A DNA stretch of 64,000 nucleotides from Microbacterium sp. SCN 70-27 (GCA_001724425.1 MEEK01000027.1:1-64000); one strand, 5' to 3'. Shown: positions 40,736 through 50,421, numbered from the stretch's first letter. The notes: a model not told the origin generated them from the letters alone. Numbers and translations are program-made.

Positions 40736-42625
40736 TCAGAGCGGCGTCACACGCAGCCACACGAACCCGTGTGCGGGCAGGTCGATTCCCTCGTCGAGGT
40801 CGAGTTCGACGTCGTGGATGAGGTCGAAGGCGTTGCGCTCGAAACCGGACAGCGTGAGCGGATCGATGCGCACCTCCCGGTCGCCGACGTTGGCGAGCAC
40901 GAGGACGCGGGTCGCCTGTCCCGGCCGCTGGTAGCCGATGACGGAGGTGTACGGCGTCCGGAATCCGATGAGGTCGTTCCCGGCCAGTTCGGGCGCCGAC
41001 TGCCGTACCGCGATGAGTTTCGTGAGTCGGCGGAACACGCGCCCGGCCGCCGTGTCGAGGTTTCCGCGCTGTGCGTATCGATCGCGGGGGCTGTTGCCAC
41101 GGTGCACCCAACGGCTGTCGCCGCGGCAGACCGGGTCGTCGGCGTAGGAGTAGTCGTTGAGCTGCGCGACCTCGTCGCCGAGATACAGCAGCGGGATGCC
41201 TCCGGTGGACAGCGCGAGCGCGTGCGCGAGCAGCACCCGGTCCTCGCCTCCGGCGTCGCCCGCCTCGATCCCGGCGAGCGATGCGGTGGTGCCGGTCACG
41301 CGGGCATCCCCCGTCGCGGGGTTCTCCTGGAAGGCGACTCCGCGGGCGAACGAGCCGTCGAAGCGCCCCGTGTAGAAGCGGTTCAGGAACTGGCGGTGCC
41401 CGTACCCGTCGATGCCGAGCGCCGCGGCATCCTCGTCGGCGAACGTCCAGCCGACGTCGTCGTGCGAGCGCACGTAGTTCACCCAGGCGGTGCCGGCGGG
41501 CAGAGCGTGGCGTCGCTCCAGGGCATCCTGAAGGAGTCGCCCGTCGCGGGTTGCGAGCGCCTCCCACGTGAGCGCCATCTGGAGCGGGTTGTAGGAGAGC
41601 TGGCATTCGCCCGGCGAGATGTAGGCGACGACCTCGTCGGGGTGGACGATCGCCTCGGACTTGAATACCATCCCGGGCGCCGCCATCGCGAGCACGGCGT
41701 TGAACGCCTGCAGCAGCATGTGCGCCTCGGGGAGCGACTCGCACGAGGTGCCGAGCTGCTTCCAGATGAACGCGACCGCATCCATGCGCAGCACTTCGAC
41801 GCCCTGGTTGGCGAGGAAGAGCATCTCGCCGGCCATCGCGCGGAACACCGCCGGGTTCGCGTAGTTGAGGTCCCATTGGTAGTGGTAGAACGTCGACCAG
41901 ATCCAGCGGCCGTCGTCGAGCTGCACGAACGAGCCGGCGTGATCGTCCGGGAAGATCTCGCGCGTCGTCCGCTCGTAGGCATCCGGCATCTCGCGGTCGG
42001 GGAAGATCAGGTAGAAGTCCTCGTAGGCGGGGTCGCCGGCGACTGCCGCGCGCGCCCAGTCGTGCTCATTGCTCGTGTGGTTGAACACGAAGTCGAGCAC
42101 GAGTGAGATCCCGGACGTCCGGAGGTCGGCGGCGAGCTCGGAGAGCTGCGCCATCGTGCCGAGACTCGGATTCACACGGCGATAGCTCGACACGGCGTAG
42201 CCGCCGTCGTTGTCGCCCTCGGGAGCGTCGAACAGCGGCATGAGGTGCAGGTAGCTGAGCCCCAGTTCGCGGAAGTACGGGATCTGATCGCGGATGCCCG
42301 CGAGGTTCCCCGCGAACCGGTCGACGTAGCAGACGCCGCCGAGCGCGCGCTCGGACGCGAACCACTCCGGGTCGGCGAGACGCTGCTCGTCGCGCACCTT
42401 GAGCTCCAGCGGCCGGGCGTTCCATGCCGAGGATGCCTCGGCGGCGAGCATGGCCAACTGCTCCTGCCCGTCGCCGCGGCCACCGTACAGGCGCGCGAAC
42501 AGGTCGTGCAGACGCGGGAACTGGGCGTCGAATCGCGTGAGGAAGTCGTCGTCGACGCGTCCGGCACGCTCCATCGCGTCCAGAGCGGCGGCGCGGTCCG
42601 CCTCCAGAGTGGTCAGCGCGGTCAC
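40736..42625 (-). CDS. Amylosucrase-like GH13 enzyme
   Basis: The 629-aa protein has the amylosucrase plan: a helical N-terminal domain, then the (beta/alpha)8 barrel. The nucleophile is Asp282 (EVLRMDAVAF), the acid/base Glu324 (FKSEAIVHP), and RSHDDVGW holds the third acidic residue. The Neisseria enzyme has Asp286 and Glu328, so spacing is identical. It makes alpha-1,4-glucan or isomers from sucrose, or hydrolyses it. It is monocistronic and divergent from a VOC gene. A trehalose-synthase-like relative is less likely given the N-terminal domain. Confidence 0.85.
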   Translation of the reverse strand: MTALTTLEADRAAALDAMERAGRVDDDFLTRFDAQFPRLHDLFARLYGGRGDGQEQLAMLAAEASSAWNARPLELKVRDEQRLADPEWFASERALGGVCYVDRFAGNLAGIRDQIPYFRELGLSYLHLMPLFDAPEGDNDGGYAVSSYRRVNPSLGTMAQLSELAADLRTSGISLVLDFVFNHTSNEHDWARAAVAGDPAYEDFYLIFPDREMPDAYERTTREIFPDDHAGSFVQLDDGRWIWSTFYHYQWDLNYANPAVFRAMAGEMLFLANQGVEVLRMDAVAFIWKQLGTSCESLPEAHMLLQAFNAVLAMAAPGMVFKSEAIVHPDEVVAYISPGECQLSYNPLQMALTWEALATRDGRLLQDALERRHALPAGTAWVNYVRSHDDVGWTFADEDAAALGIDGYGHRQFLNRFYTGRFDGSFARGVAFQENPATGDARVTGTTASLAGIEAGDAGGEDRVLLAHALALSTGGIPLLYLGDEVAQLNDYSYADDPVCRGDSRWVHRGNSPRDRYAQRGNLDTAAGRVFRRLTKLIAVRQSAPELAGNDLIGFRTPYTSVIGYQRPGQATRVLVLANVGDREVRIDPLTLSGFERNAFDLIHDVELDLDEGIDLPAHGFVWLRVTPL

Positions 42626-42747
42626 GCGGGCTCCTTCCGTACGCTGTCAGCCTAGGGGAGGCTACGCTGGCGGCATCCGCGCACGACCGTCGGAAAGCGC
42701 CGCGGTCAGCGCCCCGCCCACGCGCACGAGCAGACGGAGGATCGGTC

Positions 42748-43113
42748 ATGAATCTCGTCCAGATCGCCCAGCATGCCGACGATCTCGATCGCGCGGCCGA
42801 CTTCTACACGATGCTCATCGGGCGCCCGCCGCTCGCGCGTTTCGACCCGCCGGGGCTCGTCTTCTTCGATCTGGACGGCGCACGGCTGCTCCTCGACCGC
42901 GCGGCACCCAGTGCGCTCCTGTACCTGCGTGTCGACAACGTCCACGAAACGCTGGAGGAACTGGGCGCACTCGTCGACGTCGTCAGCGCACCGCACGTGA
43001 TCTTCACGCACGACGACGACACCCTCGGCCCGCAGGGCTTCGAGGAGTGGCAGGCCTTCATCCGCGACAGCGAGGGCAACACGGTCGGGCTCGTCGCGTT
43101 CCAGAGAGCCTGA
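42748..43113 (+). CDS. VOC-family (glyoxalase-like) protein
   Basis: The 121-aa protein is one vicinal-oxygen-chelate module (HADDLDRAADFYTMLIG, FFDLDGARLLLDR, FIRDSEGNTVGLVAF). A metal-binding His near the start and a Glu near the end are seen. Function could be antibiotic binding, glyoxal detoxification or dioxygenase; sequence alone does not decide. It starts with ATG 42748 after CGGAGGATC. Confidence 0.8.
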   Translation: MNLVQIAQHADDLDRAADFYTMLIGRPPLARFDPPGLVFFDLDGARLLLDRAAPSALLYLRVDNVHETLEELGALVDVVSAPHVIFTHDDDTLGPQGFEEWQAFIRDSEGNTVGLVAFQRA

Positions 43114-43152
43114 CCCCGGGCGCCGGAGGTGAGCACGACGTAAGGTCGGGGC

Positions 43153-44637
43153 ATGACTGCGTACGTCTCGGCGTTCGAGCTGTTCTCCATCGGTGTGGGA
43201 CCCTCGAGCTCTCACACGGTAGGGCCGTTGCGCGCCGCTCGCGACTTCGCGCGCCGCGTCGCCGATGCGCCGGACCTCGTGCGCATCACGACGGAGCTGT
43301 TCGGTTCGCTCGGTGCCACCGGCATCGGCCACGGCACCCCCGACGCCGTCGTCGCGGGTCTCCTCGGGCACGAGCCCGAGACGGTCGACCCCGCCCTCGT
43401 GCGCGGCGCCTGGACCGACTGGGTCGACGGTGCGGCGCTGCGTGTCGACGGGCGGGCGCCCATCGCGTTCGCGCGCGAGGACATCTCGTTCGCGCCCCGC
43501 ACGCGGCTGCCGGGGCATCCGAACGCCATGACGCTGCGCGCGTGGGATGCCACCGGCGCGCTCCTCGCCGAAGACACCTACTACTCGATCGGCGGCGGGT
43601 TCATCCGGCGTGAGGGCGCATCCGCCGCCGTCAGCGCGGTCCCGTCACCCTTCACGTACGGGTCGGCGGCGGAGCTGCTCGCCCTCTGCGACGAGCACGG
43701 CCTGACGATCGCCGAGCTCGCGCGCCGCAACGAGGAGGCGACCCGGTCGGAGGCCGACGTCGCCGCCGGCCTCGACGCGATCTGGGATGCCATGTCCGCG
43801 TGCGTCGAGGCAGGGCTCCACGCCGACGGTGTGCTCCCGGGCATCCTGCGCGTGAAACGACGCGCGGGAGCGATCCGGGCGCAGCTCGAGGAGGCAGAGG
43901 CGGGCACGGGGCGAGAGACGCCGGGGGAGTGGCTGGGTGCGTTCGCGCTCGCCGTCAACGAGGAGAACGCCGCGGGAGGGCGGGTCGTCACCGCCCCGAC
44001 GAACGGGGCCGCGGGGATCGTGCCCGCGGTGGCGATGTACTGGTGGCGCTTCCTCGCCGACGCCGGGCTCGGGTCATCCACCGCCGTCACCCCCTACGGA
44101 GAACTGGTCGGCTCGGCGCTCCTCGGGCTCCATGCGCCGGACGAGGGGGGCGAGGTGGGCGACGCCGACGCGGCAGTCGTCGCCGAGGCGAACCGGCGGC
44201 GAGGCATCCGGCGCTATCTGCTCACCGCTACGGCGCTCGGGTCGCTCTTCAAGGCGAACGCGTCGATCTCGGGCGCCGAGGGCGGATGCCAGGCCGAGGT
44301 CGGCTCGGCGTGCGCGATGGCGGCAGGTGGGCTCACGGCGGTGATGGGCGGGACGAACCGCCAGATCGAGAACGCCGCGGAGATCGCGATGGAGCATCAT
44401 CTGGGGCTCACGTGCGACCCCGTGGGCGGGCTCGTGCAGATCCCGTGCATCGAGCGGAACGCGATCGCCGCGTCCACGGCAGTGACCGCGGCGCGGCTGG
44501 CGCTGCGCGGAGACGGCGAGCACTTCGTCTCGCTCGACACCGTCGTCGAGACGATGCGCCAGACCGGGATCGACATGTCCACCAAGTACAAGGAGACGAG
44601 CGAGGGCGGTCTCGCCGTCAACGTCATCGAGTGCTGA
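43153..44637 (+). CDS. sdaA: L-serine ammonia-lyase (iron-sulfur, SdaA type)
   Basis: The 494-aa single-chain enzyme combines the beta (residues 1-150) and alpha domains. Visible marks are SIGVGPSSSHTVGP, the SISGAEGGCQAEVGSACAMA region and LTCDPVGGLVQIPC, giving the three Cys of the [4Fe-4S] cluster. It converts L-serine to pyruvate and ammonia in the cytosol. It stands 39 nt after the VOC gene and may be co-transcribed. Confidence 0.95.
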   Translation: MTAYVSAFELFSIGVGPSSSHTVGPLRAARDFARRVADAPDLVRITTELFGSLGATGIGHGTPDAVVAGLLGHEPETVDPALVRGAWTDWVDGAALRVDGRAPIAFAREDISFAPRTRLPGHPNAMTLRAWDATGALLAEDTYYSIGGGFIRREGASAAVSAVPSPFTYGSAAELLALCDEHGLTIAELARRNEEATRSEADVAAGLDAIWDAMSACVEAGLHADGVLPGILRVKRRAGAIRAQLEEAEAGTGRETPGEWLGAFALAVNEENAAGGRVVTAPTNGAAGIVPAVAMYWWRFLADAGLGSSTAVTPYGELVGSALLGLHAPDEGGEVGDADAAVVAEANRRRGIRRYLLTATALGSLFKANASISGAEGGCQAEVGSACAMAAGGLTAVMGGTNRQIENAAEIAMEHHLGLTCDPVGGLVQIPCIERNAIAASTAVTAARLALRGDGEHFVSLDTVVETMRQTGIDMSTKYKETSEGGLAVNVIEC

Positions 44638-44725
44638 GGCGGGCGCCCGTCACTCGCGCCATAGGATGAGGGCACCCGCCGCCGCACGGCACCCACCCGA
44701 CTCCGGACCGTCAGCAAGGATGCCG

Positions 44726-45433
44726 ATGATCGTTCCCCTCGACACGTCTGCGCGCGAGCGCGAGCTCACCGCGCCCGTCGCCCTCACGCTGCCGAACGGG
44801 CGGCTGAACCCCGCCGCGATCGGCTGGGCGCGCACGCCCCTCGTCGACACGAGCGGGATCGCCGCCGCGCGGAGGCCGTGGCCGCGTCAATGGGGGCGCA
44901 ACAAGAGGTGGGAGTACTGGAACGTCATCACCCCGACCCACATCCTCGCCCTCACGATCTCGTCGATCGACTACGCCGCCGTGCACGAGGCGTGGGTCTT
45001 CGAGCGCGCGACCGAGCGTTCGTGGGGCCGCGCCGCGACGGTCGTCCCGGCGCGCGACGTCACGCTCCCGCCCTCGCTCGACGGTGGGCAGGCGACCGCG
45101 CGCGCGCGAAGGACCTCTCCGTGTCGGTGACACCCGACGGTGACGGTCGAGGCTGGCACCTGCACGCGCAGATCGCGGACGCGGGGTTCGATGTCACGGT
45201 GACGCGTCCGGCACACCACGTGGCGGATCGTGGGCGGTGGCCTGGATGCCACGTTCACGCCCTTCTACGACAAGACCTCCGCCACCAACCTCGGTGTCGT
45301 GTCCGGGCGCACCGACCAGTGCTTCGGCGAGTGGGTGGGGACGTTCGAGTGGACGGATGCCACGGGCATCCGTCATGACGTCGCGTTCGACGGTCTCGTC
45401 GGGTTCGCAGAGGACGTGCACAACCGCTGGTGA
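44726..45433 (+). pseudogene. Broken DUF2804 gene (frameshift plus internal deletion)
   Basis: Frame one from ATG 44726 encodes the DUF2804 N-terminus (LTLPNGRLNPAAIGWARTP, WGRNKRWEYWNV, LTISSIDYA). An extra CG in the (CG)n run near 45103 shifts it to an early TGA. Removing those two bases continues as TARAKDLSVSVTPDGDGRGW to about 45215. The C-terminal part then resumes in a third frame (LDATFTPFYDKTSATNLGVV, QCFGEWVG, GFAEDVHNRW). Around 100 central residues are missing compared with a ~340-aa family protein. Non-functional. Confidence 0.8.
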
Positions 45434-45482
45434 CCCGCACGGCCCGCGAGACGAGCCTGCGAGAGCCGGCCGCCGCGCGGCG

Positions 45483-45920
45483 TCAGTCGTCGCGGAGCTT
45501 CGCGGTGAGCTCCTGCAACTGGGCGAGCTCGTCGTCGGTGAGCACCGACATGCGCTCCGCGATCGACCGACCGTGCGTCGTCGCGACACGGCGGAAGCTG
45601 GCCACGCCCAGCTCCGTGGCCCGGACGATGGCGCCGCGGCCGTCCTGCGGGTCGACGCACTTCGCGATGAGCCCCCGCGCGACCATGCGGTCGACGAGGC
45701 GGGAGACACTCGGCTGGCTGATGAGCATGTTGGCGGTCACGTCGCGCAGACGTGCGGAGTGGTCGTCGCCCCGCGTGACCGTCAGCAGCACGTCGTACTC
45801 CGCCTGACTCAGGTCGTCGTCGCGGAAGTCGCCGCTGATGTCGTCGAGCACCTGGTGCTGCGCCCGGAAGAGACTCTCCCAGGCAGCGACGGCGAGGCGA
45901 CGATCGGTCATGGCGATCAT
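45483..45920 (-). CDS. MarR-family transcriptional regulator
   Basis: The 145-aa winged-helix protein has DLSQAEYDVLLTV, LISQPSVSRLVDRMVARGLI, and DPQDGRGAIVRATELG (the wing). ATG 45911 (MTDRR) is an alternative start three codons in. It is divergent from the DUF2207 gene, 40 nt away, and so is placed to control it or itself. Ligand unknown. Confidence 0.87.
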   Translation of the reverse strand: MIAMTDRRLAVAAWESLFRAQHQVLDDISGDFRDDDLSQAEYDVLLTVTRGDDHSARLRDVTANMLISQPSVSRLVDRMVARGLIAKCVDPQDGRGAIVRATELGVASFRRVATTHGRSIAERMSVLTDDELAQLQELTAKLRDD

Positions 45921-45960
45921 TTTAGTGCGCCCGCGAAAGTGCCGACCCTAGGCTGGATCC

Positions 45961-47805
45961 ATGACCCGCAATCGACTGTGGGGGAGCGCCGTCGCGCTCC
46001 TCGTGGCCGCCCTCGCGGGGCTCGCCGCGGCAGCTCCCGCCGCGGCGTCGCTCGCGCCGACCGCGCCTGTCGCTTCCACGGTCGCGGCACTGTCCGCAGC
46101 CCCCGCGGGGCTCGATGACTTCACGTTCGACTCGTTCGACGGCGACTACACGATCAGCCGGGCCGACGACGGCACGAGTCGTCTCCGCGTCGTGGAGACG
46201 ATCGTGGCGGACTTCCCCGCGGCCGACCAGAATCGTGGCATCCGGCGCAGCATCCCCGACACCTACAACAAGCAGCCGCTGCGCGCGCAGTTGGTCTCGA
46301 TCACCGATGAGAACGGGCGCGAGCGGGAGAGCGAGGTCGAGGACGCCGACGGTGCATTCTCCGTCGTCTCACGCGCCGACGACTACGTGCACGGGCGTCA
46401 GACGTATGTCATCACCTACACGCTCGAGAACGTCACCTGGAACTTCCCCGACACGGGGCTCGAGTTCTACTGGGATGTCAACGGCGTCGACTGGGCCCAG
46501 CCGTTCGGCAGCGTGACCGGCCGCCTGCACGTGCCCACCGAGCTCGCCGACCGGCTCACCGGCACCACCTCGTGCTATCAGGGACCGCACGGCGCGACCA
46601 CCAGGTGCGACGCGATCGGCAGCGACGACGAGCCAGGCGGCGTCGTCGTGACCGCGCGCGCCTCCTCGCTGATGCCCTATCAGACGCTCACGATGGCGGT
46701 GGGGTTCGCTCCGGGAACGTTCCAGATGTTCGACGCGTCTTATCTGGCGTCGCCGTTCGGGTGGCTCCAGGGGCTCGTCGGGATCGGTGCGGTGGGTGTC
46801 GGGGTCTGGGGCCTGCGCCGCCGCCGCGCCGTGAAGGACGCCCCGGGCAGGCCGACGCTCATCGCCGAGTACGAGCCCCCGACGACAGTGGATGCCCTGG
46901 AGAGCGCCGTCCTGCTCGGGCGTCAGAGCAAAGCGATCCCGGCCGAGGTGCTCGAGCAGGCGGTCGTCGGCTCCATCCGCATCGTCGAGGGGGAGCCCGG
47001 TTTCTGGGGCAAGAAGCCGCTCGTCGCGGAGCTCGTCGACCCGAGCAGGGCGGACGGCGACGGACGACTGCTGCTGCAGGGTCTCTTCCCGCACGGGGCG
47101 CCGGGGGAGACCTATACGTTCGGGCGGCAGGACACCCGGTTCTCGCAGGTGGCGCAGTCGATCGTGTCGGCGGCGGACAAGGAGCTGACGGCTCGCGGCA
47201 TGCGCCGCACGGTGCCGCCGGGGACCCGGTTGTGGCCGATAGCGGCGGCGGTCGTTGCCGTCATGTTGGCGTTCGCCCTCGCGATGGCGGCGATCGGACG
47301 GTCGGTGCACCCCGGCATCCCGCTGGCCGTTCTCGGCGTCTGCGGCGTCGTCGTGTTCGTGGTCGTCGGCTCCCTCGCGCGGCGCCCGCTGTCGGCGCGG
47401 GGTGCCGAGACCCGGGATCATCTGCTCGGGCTCGAGTCGTTCATCGCGTGGGCGGAAGCGGATCGCATCCGCATGCTGCAGTCGCCGCAGGGCGCCGAGC
47501 GGGTGCCGATCGACGTGAACGACCCGCGCCAGAAGCTGGCGCTGTACGAGAAGCTCCTGCCGTATGCGGTCGTCTTCGGCCAGGAGAAGGAGTGGTCGAA
47601 GCAGCTGAGCGTGCTCTACTCGGCCGTCGGCGCGAGCGGTCCGTACTGGTACGTCGGCACCGGCTCGTTCGACGCGTCGTCGTTCGCTACGACGGTCGGG
47701 TCGCTGTCAGCCGCGGCATCCGCGTCGTCGTCCACGTCGGGAGGCTCGAGCGGCGGCGGGTCGGCCGGTGGCGGCGGCGGCGGTGGAGGTGGTGGCGGCG
47801 TCTGA
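45961..47805 (+). CDS. DUF2207 membrane protein
   Basis: The 614-aa product has a signal peptide (VALLVAALAGLAAAAPAAAS) and a ~230-residue external beta domain (DGDYTISRADDGTSRLRVVETI). A transmembrane helix and a cytoplasmic portion with two more helices follow, then a Ser/Gly-rich tail ending in a run of glycines. This is the DUF2207/YciQ layout; function unknown, envelope-associated. ATG 45961 begins the signal peptide. The Gly tail is near-tandem GGC/GGT repeats and may vary in length. Confidence 0.85.
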   Translation: MTRNRLWGSAVALLVAALAGLAAAAPAAASLAPTAPVASTVAALSAAPAGLDDFTFDSFDGDYTISRADDGTSRLRVVETIVADFPAADQNRGIRRSIPDTYNKQPLRAQLVSITDENGRERESEVEDADGAFSVVSRADDYVHGRQTYVITYTLENVTWNFPDTGLEFYWDVNGVDWAQPFGSVTGRLHVPTELADRLTGTTSCYQGPHGATTRCDAIGSDDEPGGVVVTARASSLMPYQTLTMAVGFAPGTFQMFDASYLASPFGWLQGLVGIGAVGVGVWGLRRRRAVKDAPGRPTLIAEYEPPTTVDALESAVLLGRQSKAIPAEVLEQAVVGSIRIVEGEPGFWGKKPLVAELVDPSRADGDGRLLLQGLFPHGAPGETYTFGRQDTRFSQVAQSIVSAADKELTARGMRRTVPPGTRLWPIAAAVVAVMLAFALAMAAIGRSVHPGIPLAVLGVCGVVVFVVVGSLARRPLSARGAETRDHLLGLESFIAWAEADRIRMLQSPQGAERVPIDVNDPRQKLALYEKLLPYAVVFGQEKEWSKQLSVLYSAVGASGPYWYVGTGSFDASSFATTVGSLSAAASASSSTSGGSSGGGSAGGGGGGGGGGGV

Positions 47806-47821
47806 CCCGGATGCCACGCGA

Positions 47822-47854
47822 CGAGGCCCCGACCACATCGTGATCGGGGCCTCG
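47822..47854. terminator. Bidirectional terminator between DUF2207 and aceA
   Basis: CGAGGCCCCGA (47822-47832) pairs with TCGGGGCCTCG (47844-47854) between two convergent genes; either strand forms the hairpin. No clear T-run. Confidence 0.75.
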
Positions 47855-47878
47855 CACGGGCAGTGACTGCGCGGGATG

Positions 47879-49474
47879 TCAGCCGAACTGGTTCATCGTG
47901 TTGTCCTTGCCGCCGGCCTTGAGGGCCGCGTCGCCGGCGAAGTACTCCTTGTGGTTGTCGCCGATGTCGGATCCCGCCATGTTCTGGTGCTTCACGGTCG
48001 CGATGCCCTCACGGATCTCGCGGCGCTGCACGCCCTTGACGTAGGCGAGCATGCCCTCCTCGGCGAAGTAGCCCTTGGCCAGGTCATCCGTCGACAGCGC
48101 GGCCGTGTGGTAGGTCGGCAGCGTGATGAGGTGGTGGAAGATGCCGGCGCGGGCCGAGCCGTCCTTCTGGAAGGTGCGGATCTTCTCGTCGGCGAGGCGG
48201 GCGAGCTCGGTGTCGTCGTAGGAGACGTTCATGAGGTCGGCGCGGTCGTAGGCCGAGACATCCGCGCCCTGCTCGGCGAGCAGGTCGTACGCCTGCTGAC
48301 GGAAGTTCAGCGTCCAGTTGAACGACGGGCTGTTGTTGTAGACGAGCTTCGCGTTCGGGATCACCTCGCGGATCGCGTCGACCATGCCGGCGATCTGCTC
48401 GACGTGCGGCTTCTCGGTCTCGATCCACAGCAGGTCGGCGCCGTTCTGCAGTGACGTGATGCAGTCGAGCACGCAGCGCTCCTCGCCCGTGCCCTTGCGG
48501 AACTGGTAGAGGTTGGATGCCAGGCGCTTCGGGCGCAGGAGCTTGCCCTCGCGGCGGATGATGACATCCCCGTCGGTGAGCTCATCGCCCGAGATCTCTT
48601 CGACATCGAGGAACGCGTTGTACTGGTCGCCGAGGTCGCCCGGCTCCGCCGAGACGGCGATCTTCTGGGTGAGGCCGGCGCCGAGCGAGTCGGTGCGGGC
48701 GACGATCACGCCGTTGTCGATGCCGAGTTCGAGGAACGCGTACCGGACGGCGTTGATCTTCGCGAGGAAGTCCTCGTGCGGGACGGTCACCTTGCCGTCC
48801 TGGTGGCCGCACTGCTTCTCGTCGGAGACCTGGTTCTCGATCTGGATGGCGCATGCGCCGGCCTCGATCATCTTCTTGGCGAGCAGGTACGTCGCCTCGG
48901 GGTTCCCGAAGCCGGCGTCGATGTCGGCGATGATCGGCACGACGTGCGTTTCGTAGTTGTCGATCTGCGACTGGATGAACTCGACCGCGGTCTCATCTCC
49001 TGCCAGACGCGCGTCATCGAGCTTCGTGAAAAGCAGGTCGAGCTCACGGGCATCCGCCTGCCGGAGGAACGTGTAGAGCTCTTCGATGAGCGCGGGGACG
49101 GCCGTCTTCTCGTGCATCGACTGGTCGGGCAGGGGGCCGAACTCCGAGCGGAGGGCGGCGACCATCCAGCCGGAGAGGTAGAGGTAGCGCTTGTTGGTCG
49201 ACTTCAGGTGCTTCTTGATCGAGATCAGCTTCTGCTGCCCGATGAAGCCGTGCCAGACGCCGAGCGACTGGGTGTACACCGACGAGTCGGCGTCGTACTC
49301 GGCCATGTCGCGGCGCATGATGTCGGCGGTGTACTGGGCGATCTCGAGACCGGTCTTGAACCGGTTCTGCGCCCGCATGCGGGCGACGTACTCGGGGTTG
49401 ATCGCGTCCCACGCCGAGCCGTGTTCGCTCTTGAGAGCCTCGACGGCCCGGATGTCGTCTTCGTAAGCAGTCAT
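47879..49474 (-). CDS. aceA: Isocitrate lyase
   Basis: The 531-aa enzyme is of the long isocitrate lyase class. The catalytic Cys lies in SDEKQCGHQDGK, where many relatives have KKCGH; metal-binding IIADIDAGFGNPEA and NNSPSFNWTLNFRQQ are present. It splits isocitrate to glyoxylate and succinate for growth on acetate or fatty acids. The start ATG 49474 was chosen because it begins the conserved MTAYEDDIRAVEALK. No malate synthase gene is adjacent. Confidence 0.95.
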   Translation of the reverse strand: MTAYEDDIRAVEALKSEHGSAWDAINPEYVARMRAQNRFKTGLEIAQYTADIMRRDMAEYDADSSVYTQSLGVWHGFIGQQKLISIKKHLKSTNKRYLYLSGWMVAALRSEFGPLPDQSMHEKTAVPALIEELYTFLRQADARELDLLFTKLDDARLAGDETAVEFIQSQIDNYETHVVPIIADIDAGFGNPEATYLLAKKMIEAGACAIQIENQVSDEKQCGHQDGKVTVPHEDFLAKINAVRYAFLELGIDNGVIVARTDSLGAGLTQKIAVSAEPGDLGDQYNAFLDVEEISGDELTDGDVIIRREGKLLRPKRLASNLYQFRKGTGEERCVLDCITSLQNGADLLWIETEKPHVEQIAGMVDAIREVIPNAKLVYNNSPSFNWTLNFRQQAYDLLAEQGADVSAYDRADLMNVSYDDTELARLADEKIRTFQKDGSARAGIFHHLITLPTYHTAALSTDDLAKGYFAEEGMLAYVKGVQRREIREGIATVKHQNMAGSDIGDNHKEYFAGDAALKAGGKDNTMNQFG

Positions 49475-49599
49475 TGCTTCGTCCTTTGCGGTGAGGGCGG
49501 GGGTGCCTGCCACCAGCATGGGCCCAAGAAGACGTGGTTTTCAGACCGATCCAGGGGTGAAGATCACGAGAAATTCTGTTCTTGTGCAGGAATGACACC

Positions 49600-49935
49600 T
49601 TACGAGGCGTCGGGGTCCGGGGCGGAGAGGATGTCGCGGAGCGTCGCGAGGTCGATCGGCGCAGCGGCATCCGGGCTCGCGGAGTCGTCGCCCGACTCGG
49701 TCAGGGTGAACGGGATGCCGGCGCCGGTGAGGTAGGCGATCGTCTTCTCGAGGCGCGGGACGACGTCGAGGTGCTCTCGCCCGAAGAGGCGCGCCGTGTA
49801 CGCGGGGCGCCGCGCGAGGATGGACTCGCGCAGCTCGACCGTGGAGCGGCCCGTGATCCGGTACAGCGCCTGGAGCCGCTCGCTGGGAAGGTCGGGCGCG
49901 CCGTCGAGGGTGATCGAGATCGAGAGGTCCGTCAT
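49600..49935 (-). CDS. Hypothetical protein, 111 aa
   Basis: The soluble acidic protein starts at ATG 49935 (MTDLSISITLDGAPDLPSER) behind GGGAGGATGG. No known domain is recognised; the helix RLEKTIAYLTGAGIPFTL may mediate binding. It is 125 nt upstream of aceA in the same direction. Function unknown. Confidence 0.6.
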   Translation of the reverse strand: MTDLSISITLDGAPDLPSERLQALYRITGRSTVELRESILARRPAYTARLFGREHLDVVPRLEKTIAYLTGAGIPFTLTESGDDSASPDAAAPIDLATLRDILSAPDPDAS

Positions 49936-49997
49936 CCCCCCATCCTCCCGCGGCCACCCGCCCGCCGCACCGCCTCCGCGGGCGCGCCCGCTCTCCG

Positions 49998-50367
49998 GTG
50001 ATCGAGTGCCGGCGCGTAGTGCCGGCGTATCGAGATCACGCTCCCCGCGCCGCCCCCCCCGGTGATCGAGTGCCGGCGCGTAGCGTCGGTGTATCGAGAT
50101 CACGCTCCCCGCGCCGCTGCCTCCCGGTGATCGAGTGCAGGCGCGAAGCGCCGGTGTTTCGAGATCACGCTCCCCGCGCCGCTGCCCCCCCGGTGATCGA
50201 GTGCCGGCGCGAAGCGCCGGTGTATCGAGATCATGCTCCCCGCGCTGCCTCCCCCCCGGTGATCGAGTGCCGGCGCGAAGCGTCGGCGTATCGAGATCAC
50301 GCTCCCCGCGCCGCTGCCCCCCCCGGTGATCGAGTGCCGGCGCGAAGCGCCGGCGTATCGAGATCAC
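49998..50367. repeat. Six tandem palindromic repeats (REP-like array)
   Basis: A 42-nt unit starts GTGATCGAGTGCCGGCGC and ends in GATCAC. It occurs at 49998, 50062, 50127, 50193, 50259 and 50326. GTGATC/GATCAC form the outer dyad, GCCGGCGC-gaa-GCGCCGGC the inner. The joins are 22-25 nt of CTCCCCGCGCCGC plus a C-run. Copies differ at one to four positions, mainly compensating within the stem (e.g. GCGTCGG, GTAGCG). No cas genes and no diverse spacers. Confidence 0.95.
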
Positions 50368-50383
50368 GTCGCCGCACCAGGAA

Positions 50384-50421
50384 AAAGAGTAGGACCGGTC
50401 GGAGAGGCTTCCGACCGGCCC
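50384..50421 (-). terminator. Intrinsic terminator on the minus strand
   Basis: Read on the minus strand, GGGCCGGTCGGA-agcctc-TCCGACCGGTCC is a 12-bp stem with one G-U pair. TACTC and then five T's follow. No protein gene on that strand feeds into it from the right, so it should end a short non-coding transcript. Confidence 0.75.

Noticed and set aside
37781..42106. Open frame of 1441 codons on the plus strand
   Set aside because: It runs antisense through the aminotransferase, oxidase and amylosucrase genes. It has no domain, is rich in Arg/Val/Asp, and is explained by high GC at third positions.
49998..50367. Regularly spaced repeats that look like a CRISPR array
   Set aside because: The joins between units are nearly identical C-rich sequences, not diverse spacers. 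Units are full palindromes and no cas gene is in the window.
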